This document shows, in pieces, positions 44,903 through 56,262 of a stretch of 64,000 nucleotides of DNA. A model generated the notes under the pieces. It saw nothing but the letters and a program-made list of their open reading frames with translations. It was not told the DNA's origin and made no database searches. The stretch covers positions 10,687,579-10,751,578 of the forward strand of contig NC_087065.1 of NCBI RefSeq assembly GCF_963678635.1, read 5' to 3'. The position numbers were made by a program, and so were the translations under genes. The stretch is from Symsagittifera roscoffensis (taxonomy: Eukaryota > Xenacoelomorpha > Acoela > Convolutidae). Numbering within the stretch: position 1 is the first letter of the stretch; the number at the start of each line of letters is the position of its first letter.

Positions 44903-46046
44903 ACCCTCCGTCCAGTACTATTTAGCTTTTTAACTTAGTTAACACCGAAAATTCCGGGGGCCGGAGGGTTAGGTGGGAAGTCATGAGCCCGCTTGTCCCG
45001 AGGTCCCGGGACCAAAAACAACTAAAGAGAAAGCGTAAAACCAAACAAAAATAGTGTATAACCAAGAAAAAGCCAAAAATAAATTTATTTGAAAACAAAA
45101 AAGTACAAAAAACAGTAAAAAATCCAAAAAAGACCAAAAACAGTAAAAAAACATAAAGTGACAGTTTATATGTTATTTCTGGACGAGATGTGATCTGACC
45201 GTCCTATTTGTTGTTGTTTCAGATTGATTTATATCGTTTCTGATAGAAAGATTGTGTGTTTTGGTGAAGGGTTGGATACCCTCCCTCGAGTGTAATTTGA
45301 GTGTTTAAGCACGTTAACGGTGATTTTGCCGGTGACCGGAGGGTAGAGTGGCAAGCTGATCAACGTGTTCCACACTCAACAGGGACATCAGGGACAACAT
45401 CCGCAACGACTGTTGGGTATCGTTGAAGCAATTTTAGTATCGTTCGGGTACTATTTCATTAAAACTTAAGTGGTGGGGGACACGATTGGCGCGGTCCGAT
45501 TGTACCCTCCATCGATTACAAATTTCCGAGTTAAGGGTCTTAATTCGGGTATTTTGGTGCAAAGGAGGGTATAGTACTATTCATTAACGACTACTAATAG
45601 GTTATTATCCTTATTACATATTACTTATTTCCTCAATTAGACCCAAAAAACACCCAATTTTGTCGAAAATCATCGATTTTCGATCAAACTGTAGACCCCC
45701 AAATTTTTGGATATCCGAGCTTTTCCGAACAACAAAAAGCTTTTATATAGGGAGAAGCCCTGTAGTTCGATCTCCCTAACTAAAGAAACCGCGTGAGAAA
45801 AGACTCAGTAGAAGTTGGAAAAAACCAAAAATTTTCGGTCAAAATTTCGATAATTTTCTGAATTTTGTCAATCTGTTTTGGGGATCGAGTTTTTGAGTTT
45901 TTAGAGTTAGAGCAATAAAATTTTTGCGTTAGGAGCGTGCTAGCATAACGTGCTCGGTTACTAGAGAAATTCTTGAGTAACCCTCCGATTGGCTCCTTGG
46001 ATAGAGCCAACGACTTAAGGATTGGAAAAGGAAGGAACCGGAGGAT
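44903..46046 (+). repeat. four 67-nt leader modules with ACCCTCC/GGAGGGT ends
   Basis: ACCCTCC starts at 44903, 45278, 45504 and 45980, and each is followed exactly 60 nt later by the complementary GGAGGGT (GGAGGAT in the fourth) at 44963, 45338, 45564 and 46040. At the exact centre, module 1 has TTAAC-TTA-GTTAA and module 3 has TTAAG-GGT-CTTAA, a compensatory C-G to G-C change; module 2 has TTAA-GCACG-TTAA. In module 3 the central stem extends by CCGAG/TTCGG. Constant length, complementary ends and covariation point to a conserved fold in RNA or DNA. Its role is unknown; packaging or translation control would be typical for a retroelement leader. Confidence 0.6.
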
Positions 46047-46561
46047 CCAAATTTGATAGTTATTGGCCAAATTTTTGTCTCCAAACCAATTTTGATCCGG
46101 TTTTTTGCACTATTCCAGTGCTGTAAAGGGCTACTACGCTCGTTTCAATTATTTTTAGGCACTTTCGATAGGAATTGCGGAAAAAGTTTCTCAGAACCTA
46201 TATACGTGGTGAAAAAAGGCCATTTGGACAAACACGTTTTTGGCAATTTCTCAAAGACTAGTCATCCGATCGGGATAATTTTGGTACCATAAGTCGACGT
46301 TTTGGACCACTTTTCCGGACCGCAACCGTTTTTGGGTTGATAATCATGGAAGAGAAAATTTTTTTAGAATTTGTTGGTTCGGAGGGTCCAAATTTCAGGT
46401 ACCCTCCGAGCGGCGGAAAATTTTATCAAAACACCTTTTTATCCAAATGGGAAGGTTGACCGTGTCAGCCAACCTAGTTTTAAGTCAGTTAGACCGCTTT
46501 TGGAGACTTTATTGCGGTAACATAACCTTTTTTCTTGATTTTTGGGGAACCATCCGAAGTA

Positions 46562-46908
46562 ACCCTCCGGAGTCAGCTAAACCCCTTAGCAACCCTCCTT
46601 AGTGGAAAAATTCCACGAGATCACCCAAAGAAGTTAAAACAGCCCCCCGTAGAGAACTTCGCTTGTTTTGACGCTTCCTGAGGTTAATTGAAGACCCTTC
46701 TGAGTGAGTTTCAGAAATTTGAAAATTTTGGAGGTACCCTCCGAAGTAACCCTCCCTCCGGAGCACATTAATTGACCCTCCTTAGTAAATTTAAGGGGAC
46801 CCTCCGAGGTAACTTGGGCGATTAAGGTACCCTCCGAAGTAACCCTCCGAGGTAGGCTAAGTGTCTTAACAACCCTCCGGGGTGACTTAAACATCTTAGC
46901 AACCCTCC
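46562..46908 (+). repeat. array of ACCCTCC words
   Basis: ACCCTCC occurs at 46562, 46592, 46736, 46749, 46775, 46799, 46829, 46842, 46872 and 46902, mostly as AACCCTCCGAAGT or AACCCTCCTTAGT. Spacings of 13 and 30 bp recur. The complementary-strand frame (RRVTSEGT repeats) is a by-product. It uses the same heptamer as the 67-nt modules upstream. Confidence 0.75.
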
Positions 46909-47120
46909 TTGTTAAGAGCTTGAGGAAACCTTCTGTGGCAATTTGGGAGACGGAAAATATCCATTTAATTAAGATCATATTAGGATATTGGGCGTGCTTA
47001 TTAGGATCATAAGAGCCCATTTTGACCCGGAAATTCGTGATCAACTTTGGATTCTAGATCGGGTGTATCAGAAGTACCCGAACAAAATTTTTTTTATCTG
47101 ATTGTGATTTTGGTTGTGCG

Positions 47121-47490
47121 GTTGCCTTGAGCTAATTAATAGGAAAGTTCGGGCAATCCGGGAACAAATAAAAGAAGACCTCGGTGAGTGTATTAGGCAA
47201 ATACACACTCACTTGAGAAGAAAAGTTGTTCCCTGCTCTCATGCACTTGGAGCGTTCAGGGTGTGGGGGAGCTTTTTCATAGACTTTAGAAGTTTTCGAT
47301 CAGAGGTTGCCTTGAGCTACTTAATAGGACAGCTCGGGCAATCGCAGGGCACCTAAAAGAAGACCTCGGTGGGTGTATTAGGCAAATACACACCCACTTG
47401 AGAAGACTGTGTCCTGGGCTTTGTTCTTTCGGATCGTTCCGATTGAGGGAAGTCTTTTTCTTTAAGACTAAGTTTTATTGATCTGTTTCT
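47121..47490 (+). repeat. 185-bp tandem duplication in the leader
   Basis: Copies start GTTGCCTTGAGCTA at 47121 and 47306. The first 101 bp are highly similar and the rest weaker. Each contains GTGAGTGTATTAGGCAAATA (or GTGGGTGTATTAGG) followed by CACACTCAC/CACACCCAC, which forms a hairpin whose loop side is conserved. In the two copies the stem changes are paired (GAG...CTC versus GGG...CCC), a compensatory change. It lies 340 bp before the first Gag ATG. Confidence 0.75.
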
Positions 47491-47829
47491 GAGTCATCAC
47501 TGCTTTTTATCAAAGATTGTTTAATTTTAACAAAGCAGTGACTTGATAAATTGTGTGGCGATAAATTGATACTGACAAAAGGTCGCTGTCACCTGTAGGA
47601 TATTCTTATCTGATTATCTATTGTGTTTTGTGTGTTGATTATATCTTGTGAAAATCTTGTGATACTGTTATACTATACGACAGGGTTGAGTTAGCATTAT
47701 ATCAAAACTGAGCAGGCCCTGTGTGTGTGTGTAACTCTAGCTGAGTCACTAAGATTGTCATTGAGAAACCTAAGAGATTGATACTGACTTTTCGACAAAC
47801 GAATATTGTTTTTTTTTGTGTCACAAAGT

Positions 47830-49122
47830 ATGCAGCGCAGGGACTCGTTAGGATCGACTACTAAGATTCCCAGGCTGAGCAAGGGCAGCACGCGAAAATT
47901 TAAAACTAGGCGCAGCCAGTCGTCGTTTAGCAGCGCCTCCGACGTGTTTGCTGAAAACGAATCGACTAAAGGTCAACTTGATCTTTCAGTGAGCGGAATG
48001 AGATTGAGGAGCGAGAAAAACCTCGATGGCGATCAAAAGCGGAGCGCCGAAGCCGGAACCGCGAGCGAAACGCTTGTGGACCCCTTTGACGAGGGAGAAC
48101 AGACGCTCATTCGACCCGACTTTGAGCCGAGCGAGGACCTCGAGCGGGAGGAAGTCGAGAGGACAGAAGAGACCTCGGAGCGTTCCGAGGTCGAGCCGCG
48201 AGAGGAAGTATTATTCAAGGGGATGTCCAAATCGGAGACCAAAAGTCACAGGTGGAGGGGAGAATACTCACATTCGGCTAGTACCCACTCATCTCTGGCC
48301 AAGCAGAGCAACAACGCGATGATGTCGAGTATAAGCCCGAGTGAAGAAGAAACGGGTTCGAAGGCCAAGAAGAGTTGGAAGTCTTTGTACGACGAACGCA
48401 TGGCGTCACAACCAACTGTAGGTTTGACTTCCAGTGATGACTACCCGGAGATAACCCATCCGGATGTGAACTTCACACCGTGCCCAAGGAACGATATGAG
48501 CAGGAAGGCGTCGTCAACCTCGCCGACCAGGCCCATGTCAGATGGGATAACGATGGGAGCGTCATCACCATTCGACAGATTAATGACGTCGATGAGCAAG
48601 CAAAAAGGCGGTGCGTCATCAAGCACCAGGCTGCAGCCGCAGTTGACCTAATCTTCTCTGGGACTAACCCCGTCATTTGGGGCCACTGGCGACATAAGTG
48701 ACATGTTCGCTGGCGTAATGAATGGTCTAGATGAACTGAGGCGGGACATGACTAAAAGAATAGATCAGGTTGATGAGAGAGCTCACAAAGGTCAAGAGAA
48801 TCTGAAAGACGAACTAACGCATGTGAAGTCGCAGGTGAGGGTTGATCAGGCTCATTTGATTCGCAACACCGATCAATGCCTGGCGGAGAACCTGGCACAG
48901 GCAAACAAGGAGTCATACGAAAGAGAGGCTAGGATGACCAGGGAGATCGAACGATTGTTGAACGATCATGATAGTACCTACGCCCACAAGATGACTAGCC
49001 TGGAGAAAAGGTTAGATGCAAAGTCTGACTTAATGATGCGGAAGCTTGACGCGATCCTGAATGGGAGCAATTGGCAGGAAGGAGCGTTCCAACCCAAGGG
49101 AGCGCTCACGCCATGCAAATGA
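47830..49122 (+). pseudogene. N-terminal Gag region with coiled coil
   Basis: The ATG at 47830 (MQRRDSLGSTTKIPRLSKGS) begins a Ser/Arg-rich, then Glu-rich, unstructured region of 273 codons. An in-frame TAA (48649) is followed in the same frame by a strongly helical, heptad-like region (DELRRDMTKRIDQVDERAHK and further Glu/Lys/Leu repeats, about 48703-49050). The frame ends at TGA 49122, while the adjacent frame carries on from about 49061, so one indel lies in the overlap. The coiled coil probably helps Gag multimerise (inference). It starts after the structured leader. Confidence 0.55.
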
Positions 49123-51913
49123 TGGAGATGGTACGGGCAGCAATGCCAGAGCCCAGCAAGGCTCGAGAACGAACTACGAACCCAGAAACAAGGAGCGGCC
49201 AAGGGCAGCCCCGTCGAGGCCTGGCTGGACGAATCCAGTTCCGCCGGAGGCAGATGCCACCCCGGAGACAAGGTTGCCAACTGTGCCACAAGTCAGTTCA
49301 GTACCAGATCTGACTACGGTCTCACAGGACACAACGATGTATGCCTCGATGTTTGAGCCTCTGAACAGATCTCTCGAAACATTCATCACCAAGCTCTCGA
49401 AGTCAACCGAGAGAGGAGAGAGGTCAAGAAGGACACTGAAAAAGCCGAAGTCATATAAAGACGAGTCAGACGGCTGCATTGATACTTGGATAGAGGTGAT
49501 GAAATTACACTTTGAGGAAGAGAATCTCTCCAAGAAACAAGAGTGCAGCGCGCTGACGAGCAATCTGGAGGGTACTGCATTAAGTTGTGTTATGGCGAAA
49601 AGAGCCAATGAGAGAGACAGCGCTCGCAAGATATTCGATATCCTGCTGAATCGTTTCGGCTCTGGAGTACAAGGGCACCAGGCTATGGTGAAGTTCAAGA
49701 AGAGGCGTCAAAGAGAGGACGAATCCATAGATAAATTTTTGGACGACCTTGAATTGCTTAGGAGGAGAAACAACCCAGATGAGAAAATATCCGAGCGAAA
49801 CTTGGCGATTGCTTCGAAGTTCATGGACGGAGTAAGGAGTGAGGAGTTGAAGACGATGTTGGCCACTCACTTCACCCTGTCGCTTGACCAGGTACCCACG
49901 CCCGACGACTTGCGTATGAAGTCACGCGAGTATTTACTCATAAAACCGAGGGCGCAAAACCGTTACAGCAATTATGGCAACTATAGCGGGACAAACACTG
50001 GTGCGAATTCCAGTTGGTACAAACCTCGCGATGACATGGATAAGAGGAGGTTGTGTGCGAATTGTGGTTCGATGGACCATCACGTTTCCGCGTGTTCTGC
50101 ATACAAACAGAACATGAAGGCCATAGGCTACTTTCTCGAGGAAGCCGACGCGACCGACGAGGATCATGAAGAGTACGTCAGAGGGCTCATCATGAAATAT
50201 GGTCCGAGATGTTTCTTCTGTAATTTGGAGGGACACTTCAAGTCGGATTGTATTCAATTTTGGGATGCAGTAGCAGACGCGAAACATCCCCGCCATGAAG
50301 AGGCGCTTTCGGGTGTCAAGGCCAGTCGAGCACGTCTGATGAACGAGGCTGAATCTCGGAGAAAGGAGACGACACCGAGCACCTTCACGACCAAAAAGGT
50401 TAAGACATGGCCTGACGAGGTGGTAGCCTCAAACCTCGAAGCAGAGTCGTCTAGCCCACTCAAGGTGGATTACGGCCTGGCGGCGAGGACAGCGCTGCAG
50501 AATGTCAAACAGGACCTAGCCACGAAAGAAGTGGAGCAATGGGTAAGGTCGGAGCTGGAGAGCACAGATCTTCGGGAAAGTTTTAATGTTCTGGGTAAAA
50601 CGACAAAAGTAGAAGACAAAAAGGAACCCAGGAAACAGGGACTAAAACTGAACGTTAAATCTGGTAAGATTTTCGGCATGACGAAGGAGGGGACCAAAAT
50701 AATGTCCATCATCTCAGTCGCAGGGCACCAGGTGGTCAAGAACTTGAGTGAACCATCCGAGATTACACTAGTCCACCTGGACATCTATGCCGACTACCTG
50801 AAGGAAAAAGATCCCAAACTGGACTCCAGGGCAGTGCGAGCGCTGCTCACAACGGGAGTTCCGAGGCTGATGAAAGTGGACGGACATTATATCGATGTCC
50901 ATGGCCCTTACCCGATCCTAATGAATGTGGATGGCATCAATATCTACACGAAAGCTCACATAACTGATGCGAACGATCAGATTGGCCGGATATACATTGG
51001 TCAAGAGGAGCTGAAGGTTAGACGGATCGGACACAACGCGATGCTCGAACAAGATGCGGTGCATATAGGTTGCGAGGCCGATCTGGCCGCACACGTTCTG
51101 GACGTGCAAGGCAGACAACTTTCAGTAAAGGGACTGCTAGACACGGGAGCAGTGGTTAGTGTCATGCCAGTCAAAACTTGGACCGACATGGGTTTCGAGA
51201 GGTCGGATCTCATACCGACAAACATCAGGTTGGCAGCGGCCAATCAGGGAGCGATCTATGTGAGTGGACGAACCCCGATCATTTCACTGCAGCTCGGAGG
51301 AAGACATCTTTGGATGAGCTTCCTAGTAGTGGAGAATTTGGACGAATCCGATCAGTTCATCTTAGGAAGGGATTTCGTTCGCAACTATGACGTCACGATC
51401 GATCTCAATGACGGGTTGATTAGGATCAAGGATCCTGAGAGAAAGTATGAAAAGAGACCCCTTAATAAGATCTTAATTAACCAGGCCAAGGTGCCGATTT
51501 TTCTGGATCGAAAAGTTAGATTAAAACCAAACCAAGCCGTAGTAGCGATGTTTAGGATGAGGAACTTGAATGAACTCAGCAATGACAGACAGGTGTGTCT
51601 GGTACCAAATCCAAACAGTAAAAGCTCGGCTATTTTAGGAAGAAGCTTCTCCTTCACTCAGAGCGGACTATGTGTGAGTGTGTTATTGAACACAGAAGCA
51701 ACAACAGTGACAATACAGAGGGGAAAGAAACTTGGCTACGCTTTGCCTCTGAACACAGACTTTCAGAGTGTGGAGAACTTGAAAAAGTTTGATGTAACTA
51801 AATGTCCATTGCATGCGAACCAAGAATGTATAATGAGGAGAGTGAATGAATTGAAATCTTCTAGGAAATTGTTTTCAATGAAGTCGGAAACAGATGATGG
51901 GCTGTCTAGTTAA
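49061..51913 (+). pseudogene. Gag (two CCHC knuckles) and aspartic protease
   Basis: This 950-codon frame opens in overlap with the preceding one. A helical Gag core is followed by two perfect CX2CX4HX4C knuckles, CANCGSMDHHVSAC (about residue 330) and CFFCNLEGHFKSDC (about residue 384), which bind genomic RNA. A long linker leads to the retropepsin with LLDTGAVVSVMP (about residue 692) and a late ILGRDF (about residue 766), which processes the polyprotein. The frame stops at TAA 51911-51913 but continues in the same phase into reverse transcriptase. Gag and Pol were therefore probably one frame, as in several gypsy clades, or joined by readthrough. Confidence 0.85.
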
Positions 51914-53512
51914 TCCAACTTTCCTGAGAGGCCGACGGAAGCAGAGTTAGCAGCGAATAAACCTGTCTTACCTGAGATAGAACATCTGAAGGGTAAAATA
52001 TCAGAAAAGGAACTAGATTCGCTCAGGGCGGTGCTGAATCGGAACGCAGACGTTTTTTCGAAGCATAAGGCCGACATAGGTTGTTGTAATTTCGTAGAAC
52101 ACGAGATTGAGATAGAAGAGGGCTCGGTACCTCATAGGGAAGGGGCGAGAAGAATGACCCCAAACAAGTCAGAAGCGTGTAGGAAGGAGATCGAGATGTT
52201 AATGGAGTACGACATGATCGAGCCGTCGAAGTCCCCATGGGCTTGTGGCGTGGTCATGGCGAAAAAGAAAGGGGGACAACTCAGATTTTGTTGTGATTTC
52301 CGTTATCTGAACGCAGTGACTATAAAGGACGCATACCCGATTCCCCGCATCGATGAGAGCCTATCCAAGCTGGGAGACGCGAAGTTCTTCACGACGTTGG
52401 ATTTGTGCTCTGCGGTCTGGCAAGTGCCACTCAGAAAGCAAGATCGAGAGAAAACAGGCTTCGCGTGTGAGCTGGGATTGTTCCAGTGGAAGAGGATGCC
52501 ATTCGGATTGTGCAACGCGACGGCCACATTCCAGCGACTGATGGCCCAGGCACTCACGAGCGTCACTAAGAAATACGGGAATCTCATCATGTGTTATGTC
52601 GATGATGTCGTGATTGCAACACCAACCTTAGAGGACCACATAGAGAGGTTGGAGGAGGTGTTTTCTTGCATGAAGCAGGCGGGTCTGAAATGTAAACCCT
52701 CTAAGTGTGAAATCCTCAGGGATTCCATAAAGTATCTGGGCCGCCTTGTTGACAAACATGGAGTGAGACCAGATCCCGAAGCGGTTGAAGCGGTGCTGAC
52801 CTGGAAGGCGCCTAAGACAGATACACAGCTGATGAGTTTTTTGGGATTCGCTAATTATTATCGAGAGTTCATCAAGAGGTATGCTGACAAAATATACCCC
52901 ATGCAGAGGTTGATGAGAAACAAGGGCAAAAAGTTCACCTGGACTGATGAGGCGCAAGTTTCATTTGAAAACATCAAACGTGAACTTTGCGAGGCACCGG
53001 TCCTCGGCATGCCGACAGAGAAGGGGATGTTCGTGCTGGACACGGATGCATCAGTGGTTGCGATATCGGGCATACTTCACCAGGAGCAGGAGTGGAACGG
53101 GAGAACGGTTCTTCGTCCGATAGCTTACGGGAGTAAAGTCCTGAGTGATACTGAAATGAAGTACGGCGCACCAAAAGCGGAGATGTTTGCGGTGATCACT
53201 TTCGTGGAAAAATACAGGGCCTACTTGGGGAGTGCTCCCTTCAAGTTACGTGTGGATAATCGTGCCCTTGCCTGGCTGAAAACCTATTCGATGGACGAAA
53301 GTTATATTGGTCTTTGGATCGTGCGCCTGGATGGAAACCACATGATCATAGAGCACCGTACCCGTGACAAGCATCAGAACGCAGATAGCCTCAGTAAAAA
53401 GAATTTTATGAGCGCCTCGAGGATAAGCAGGCTAACCAATCAGATATCAAAGACGGGTTTTCCTTTCTGGACAAAGAAACCTACGACGAACTGCCACTTA
53501 CTAGGTGGTTAG
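51914..53512 (+). pseudogene. reverse transcriptase and RNase H
   Basis: Reading in phase from the TAA at 51911, FPERPTEAELAANKPVLPEI leads into RT. Recognisable parts are SPWACGVVMAKKKGGQLRFC (fingers), FFTTLDLCSAVWQVPL (motif A), FGLCNATATFQRLM (motif B), MCYVDDVVIATP (active site YVDD, about 52595) and YLGRLVDKHGVRPDPE (thumb). RNase H follows with VLDTDASVVAISGILHQ (about 53030) and the end KHQNADSLSKK. It copies RNA to DNA in the particle. The catalytic Asp residues are present. At about 53396, in an A run, the frame shifts by one base: this frame drifts to TAG 53512, while the correct continuation is one frame over. Confidence 0.9.
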
Positions 53513-54972
53513 ACAAGTCAGGGCATCCAATACCCGGACACTCTGACCTTCCAGTGGAGACGGCCGCGGAGAAAAAGCTTTTAGCCAGAGGCGAGCCCGT
53601 TCCGTTGGATCTGCTAGTTCGATCCAACTTGGTGCAGCAAGAACTTACCAGATTAGGTATAAACAGCATGGCTCTATTGAACAGGACGGTGAACGTGGCG
53701 CCGGTCGTCATGGGAAAGCTCCGTGACTTGTTGGACAGGGAAGTGGATAGGCATGATCGTGAATGGATGGAGACCATGCAGCGGTTGACTGTCACCGAGA
53801 GAACAGAGAAGAGGCCAGTGTCCATTCGCAGCCGAGGCGTTGAACGGGATTGCAGGTCGATTGTCAACCAGCTGGTGAGCTCGATGCCGAAGGAGGTCTT
53901 GTTGAGAACTTCGTTCACTGAATATGGAACACTGAATCAGAACCAAACTACTGAGGAAGTCAGGATCAGGTCGAAATCTAGCTTCACGAGGAGAGTGCAT
54001 TTCACGGATGCAAAAGAAGAATACGAGCCGAGCCCAGATTGTTCGTCCGTGGACGAGACAATGTCCGGGGAGTCTGATACCTTCGAGCCAGTCAAGGACG
54101 ACTCGTCTGAGGAGTCAGACACCTTTGAGCCCGTGCAGGACGACTTGTCCGGGGAGAGGTTGACGAGAACACCTAGGGGCAGAATTTTGTCCGGGGAGTC
54201 GGGTTTGAAGCGACCGATGGACAGAGTTTTGTCCGGGGAGTCGAGAAACATCTCAGACAACTTGGAATATGATGTTGGGAAATCAGTCGACTCAAGTGTT
54301 GACTCGAGGCCCCAGTCCTGGGACAACACGTCTGAAACAACTTCCAATTCCGATATGTCAGAGATCGCAATCCACTCCTTATTGGTAGACTGGAAGCAGC
54401 GTGGGCTGGACCGAGAAACACATCAGGATCAAGACAGGGACAGATACACCTCAGATGAAGAGGGCACTGTGGTGGATAATGCCGCAGACGAGCTCGAGCT
54501 GATAGCAGTTTTGAAACGCCCAACCAGATTGCTGCCACATGGTACGGTCGTCCGTACCAATCTGGAACCATCTGTGCAGGAAGCGACGCCTTTGAAAAAG
54601 ATATGGTGTGTCAAGTTGATGGACGATGCTCATGCTCCGGAGATAATGAGTGGGCAAATGAACGTGGTAAAGACGTATTTGAAAGCCAGATACAGGCTGT
54701 CGGATCTCCTAAGGGCTCAACGAAATGATAGAATGACGAGTAGTCTGAAGAGATGGATCGAGAATGGAGCACCTGACAAGGGAGACTTGGAAGAAGACAG
54801 CTACAAGATCTTGAAGCAATTCTACCTGAAGCGAAACGACTTGTTGTACCTGAATAAGGACGGAATCGTTGCCTGCAAGCGAAAAGAGGAGGACAAGGTC
54901 CTCTATAAATACAATTCAATAGTGTTACCACAGTTGTACCAGACCGAATTGCTCTTTCGCTCACATGATTAG
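53401..54972 (+). pseudogene. post-RNase H linker and start of integrase
   Basis: From 53401 the next frame reads EFYERLEDKQANQ, then FSFLDKETYDELPLTRWLDK, the usual gypsy sequence after RNase H. A region of 400 residues with helical and acidic, repetitive parts follows; ESDTFEPV-DD occurs twice and LSGES-type units four times (about 54060-54250). This insert is unusually long for the RNase H-integrase spacer. The end, LPQLYQTELLFRSHD (about 54930-54969), is the beginning of the integrase HHCC zinc finger, cut by TAG at 54970-54972. Confidence 0.75.
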
Positions 54973-56262
54973 ATGGGCCATCAAGGCGTGGACAAAGTGT
55001 ATAACAGGATACAGAAACGATTCGAATGGCCGGGATTGAAAAAGGCTTGTGAGAAGTGGATCGCCGCATGCCTGTCATGTCAGCAGGCGAAGGATCCCAG
55101 GAAACTAATGTTCCCCCTACAGTCAATAGAGTCGTCAGGTTTCAACGAAGTGGTGCAAATTGATCATCAGAAAATCTGCATGACAGCAACGGGCTATAAT
55201 CAGGTGCTGGTAATGATCGACCATTTTACGAAGTATGCGGAAGCAGCACCCTGCATGACAGCATCGGCGGAAGAAACATGTGATCATTTGATAAATGTGT
55301 GGATAGCGAGGCATGGCTGCCCCATCACGTTCCAATCGGACAATGGCAAAGCATTCGTGGGTGATCTCACGAAGGAGTTGATGAAAAGGTCGCAGGTAGC
55401 GCAGGCACACTCGACCACTTATCACCCGCAAACGAATGGCCTAGTCGAGAGGCAAAACCGCACACTGGTATCCATGCTGAGAGTCTACTGCTCGCGTTAC
55501 ATGGATGACTGGGACAAGCACTTGCCGCAAGTGATGGGTTCTTACAACAGCACGGAGCATTCCACCACGGGAATAAGTCCGCACATGATGTTAACGGGTC
55601 ATGAAAAAGCGCTCCCGTTGACGTTTTTCTACCCTGAATATGAGGGGAAGAGGACAGCACCGCAAACGTACGTGCGGGATGTTATTAGAAGACAGCAGGA
55701 CCTCAATGACAGGAGGAATACGCAACAGGCACAAATTAGACAAAAAAGGAGATTTGATAAAAGGACAGCTGATGCGAAGGCCTACTCAGTTGGCGACTAC
55801 GTCTGGGTGTTCCAGGAAGTGGTTCCTCCAAAGGGAACCAAGAAATTATTAAAGAAATGGCGTGGTCCATTTCAGATAACAGAAGTCCACCAAGGAGGTC
55901 GTTTTTATCGATTGAGCACTGGAAGAGCAGCTCATTATGAAAACATCAAACCACACAATGCCTCGTCAGAGGATTGGTGCATCCCGGTGGACATGCAAGA
56001 GGGAGACTATTTGATAGTGGATCCTGCTTGTGAAGTGAATGAAAGGGGTACTCGCGACAAAAACGACGGGAATGAGGTGGTGGACGATTGCGACCTACCA
56101 CTGGACCTCGAGTTGACCGAGCGAGTAGAGGTGGACGATGAAACTCTATCTTATGCCGAGGAAGACTGGGACTGCCCGGAACAAATCGAAATTGACAAAG
56201 GAGTACAGCCTGACTTTCCTCTCACTATGGAAACACGCCAGAGCAAGAGAGGAATAAAGTAG
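54973..56262 (+). pseudogene. integrase (HHCC, DDE and GPF-like domains)
   Basis: The frame continues in phase after the TAG. GHQGVDKVYNRIQKRFEWPG and CLSCQQAKD complete the HHCC zinc finger, the first His of which lies before the stop. The catalytic core has VVQIDHQKI, FQSDNGKAF and GLVERQNRTL, with 35 residues between the last Asp and Glu, the D,D35E signature of retroelement integrases. A GPF-type segment (KKWRGPFQITEVHQGGRFY) and an acidic tail follow. The enzyme inserts the cDNA into chromosomes. TAG at 56260-56262 again interrupts in phase, before NPYGEDFVVDRI. Confidence 0.9.

Noticed and set aside
46634-47044. Minus-strand 136-codon frame with RRVTSEGT repeats
   Set aside because: It is the reverse translation of the ACCCTCC array. 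No other coding evidence.
47100-47830. Primer-binding site and LTR end before Gag
   Set aside because: No TGG-type site complementary to a tRNA 3' end next to a CA could be picked out with confidence, and the matching 3' LTR is outside the window.
53390-53405. Programmed -1 frameshift at the RNase H end (T-AAA-AAG)
   Set aside because: The site lacks a full slippery heptamer and falls inside the Pol polyprotein, where no frameshift is needed. A one-base loss in the A run is simpler.
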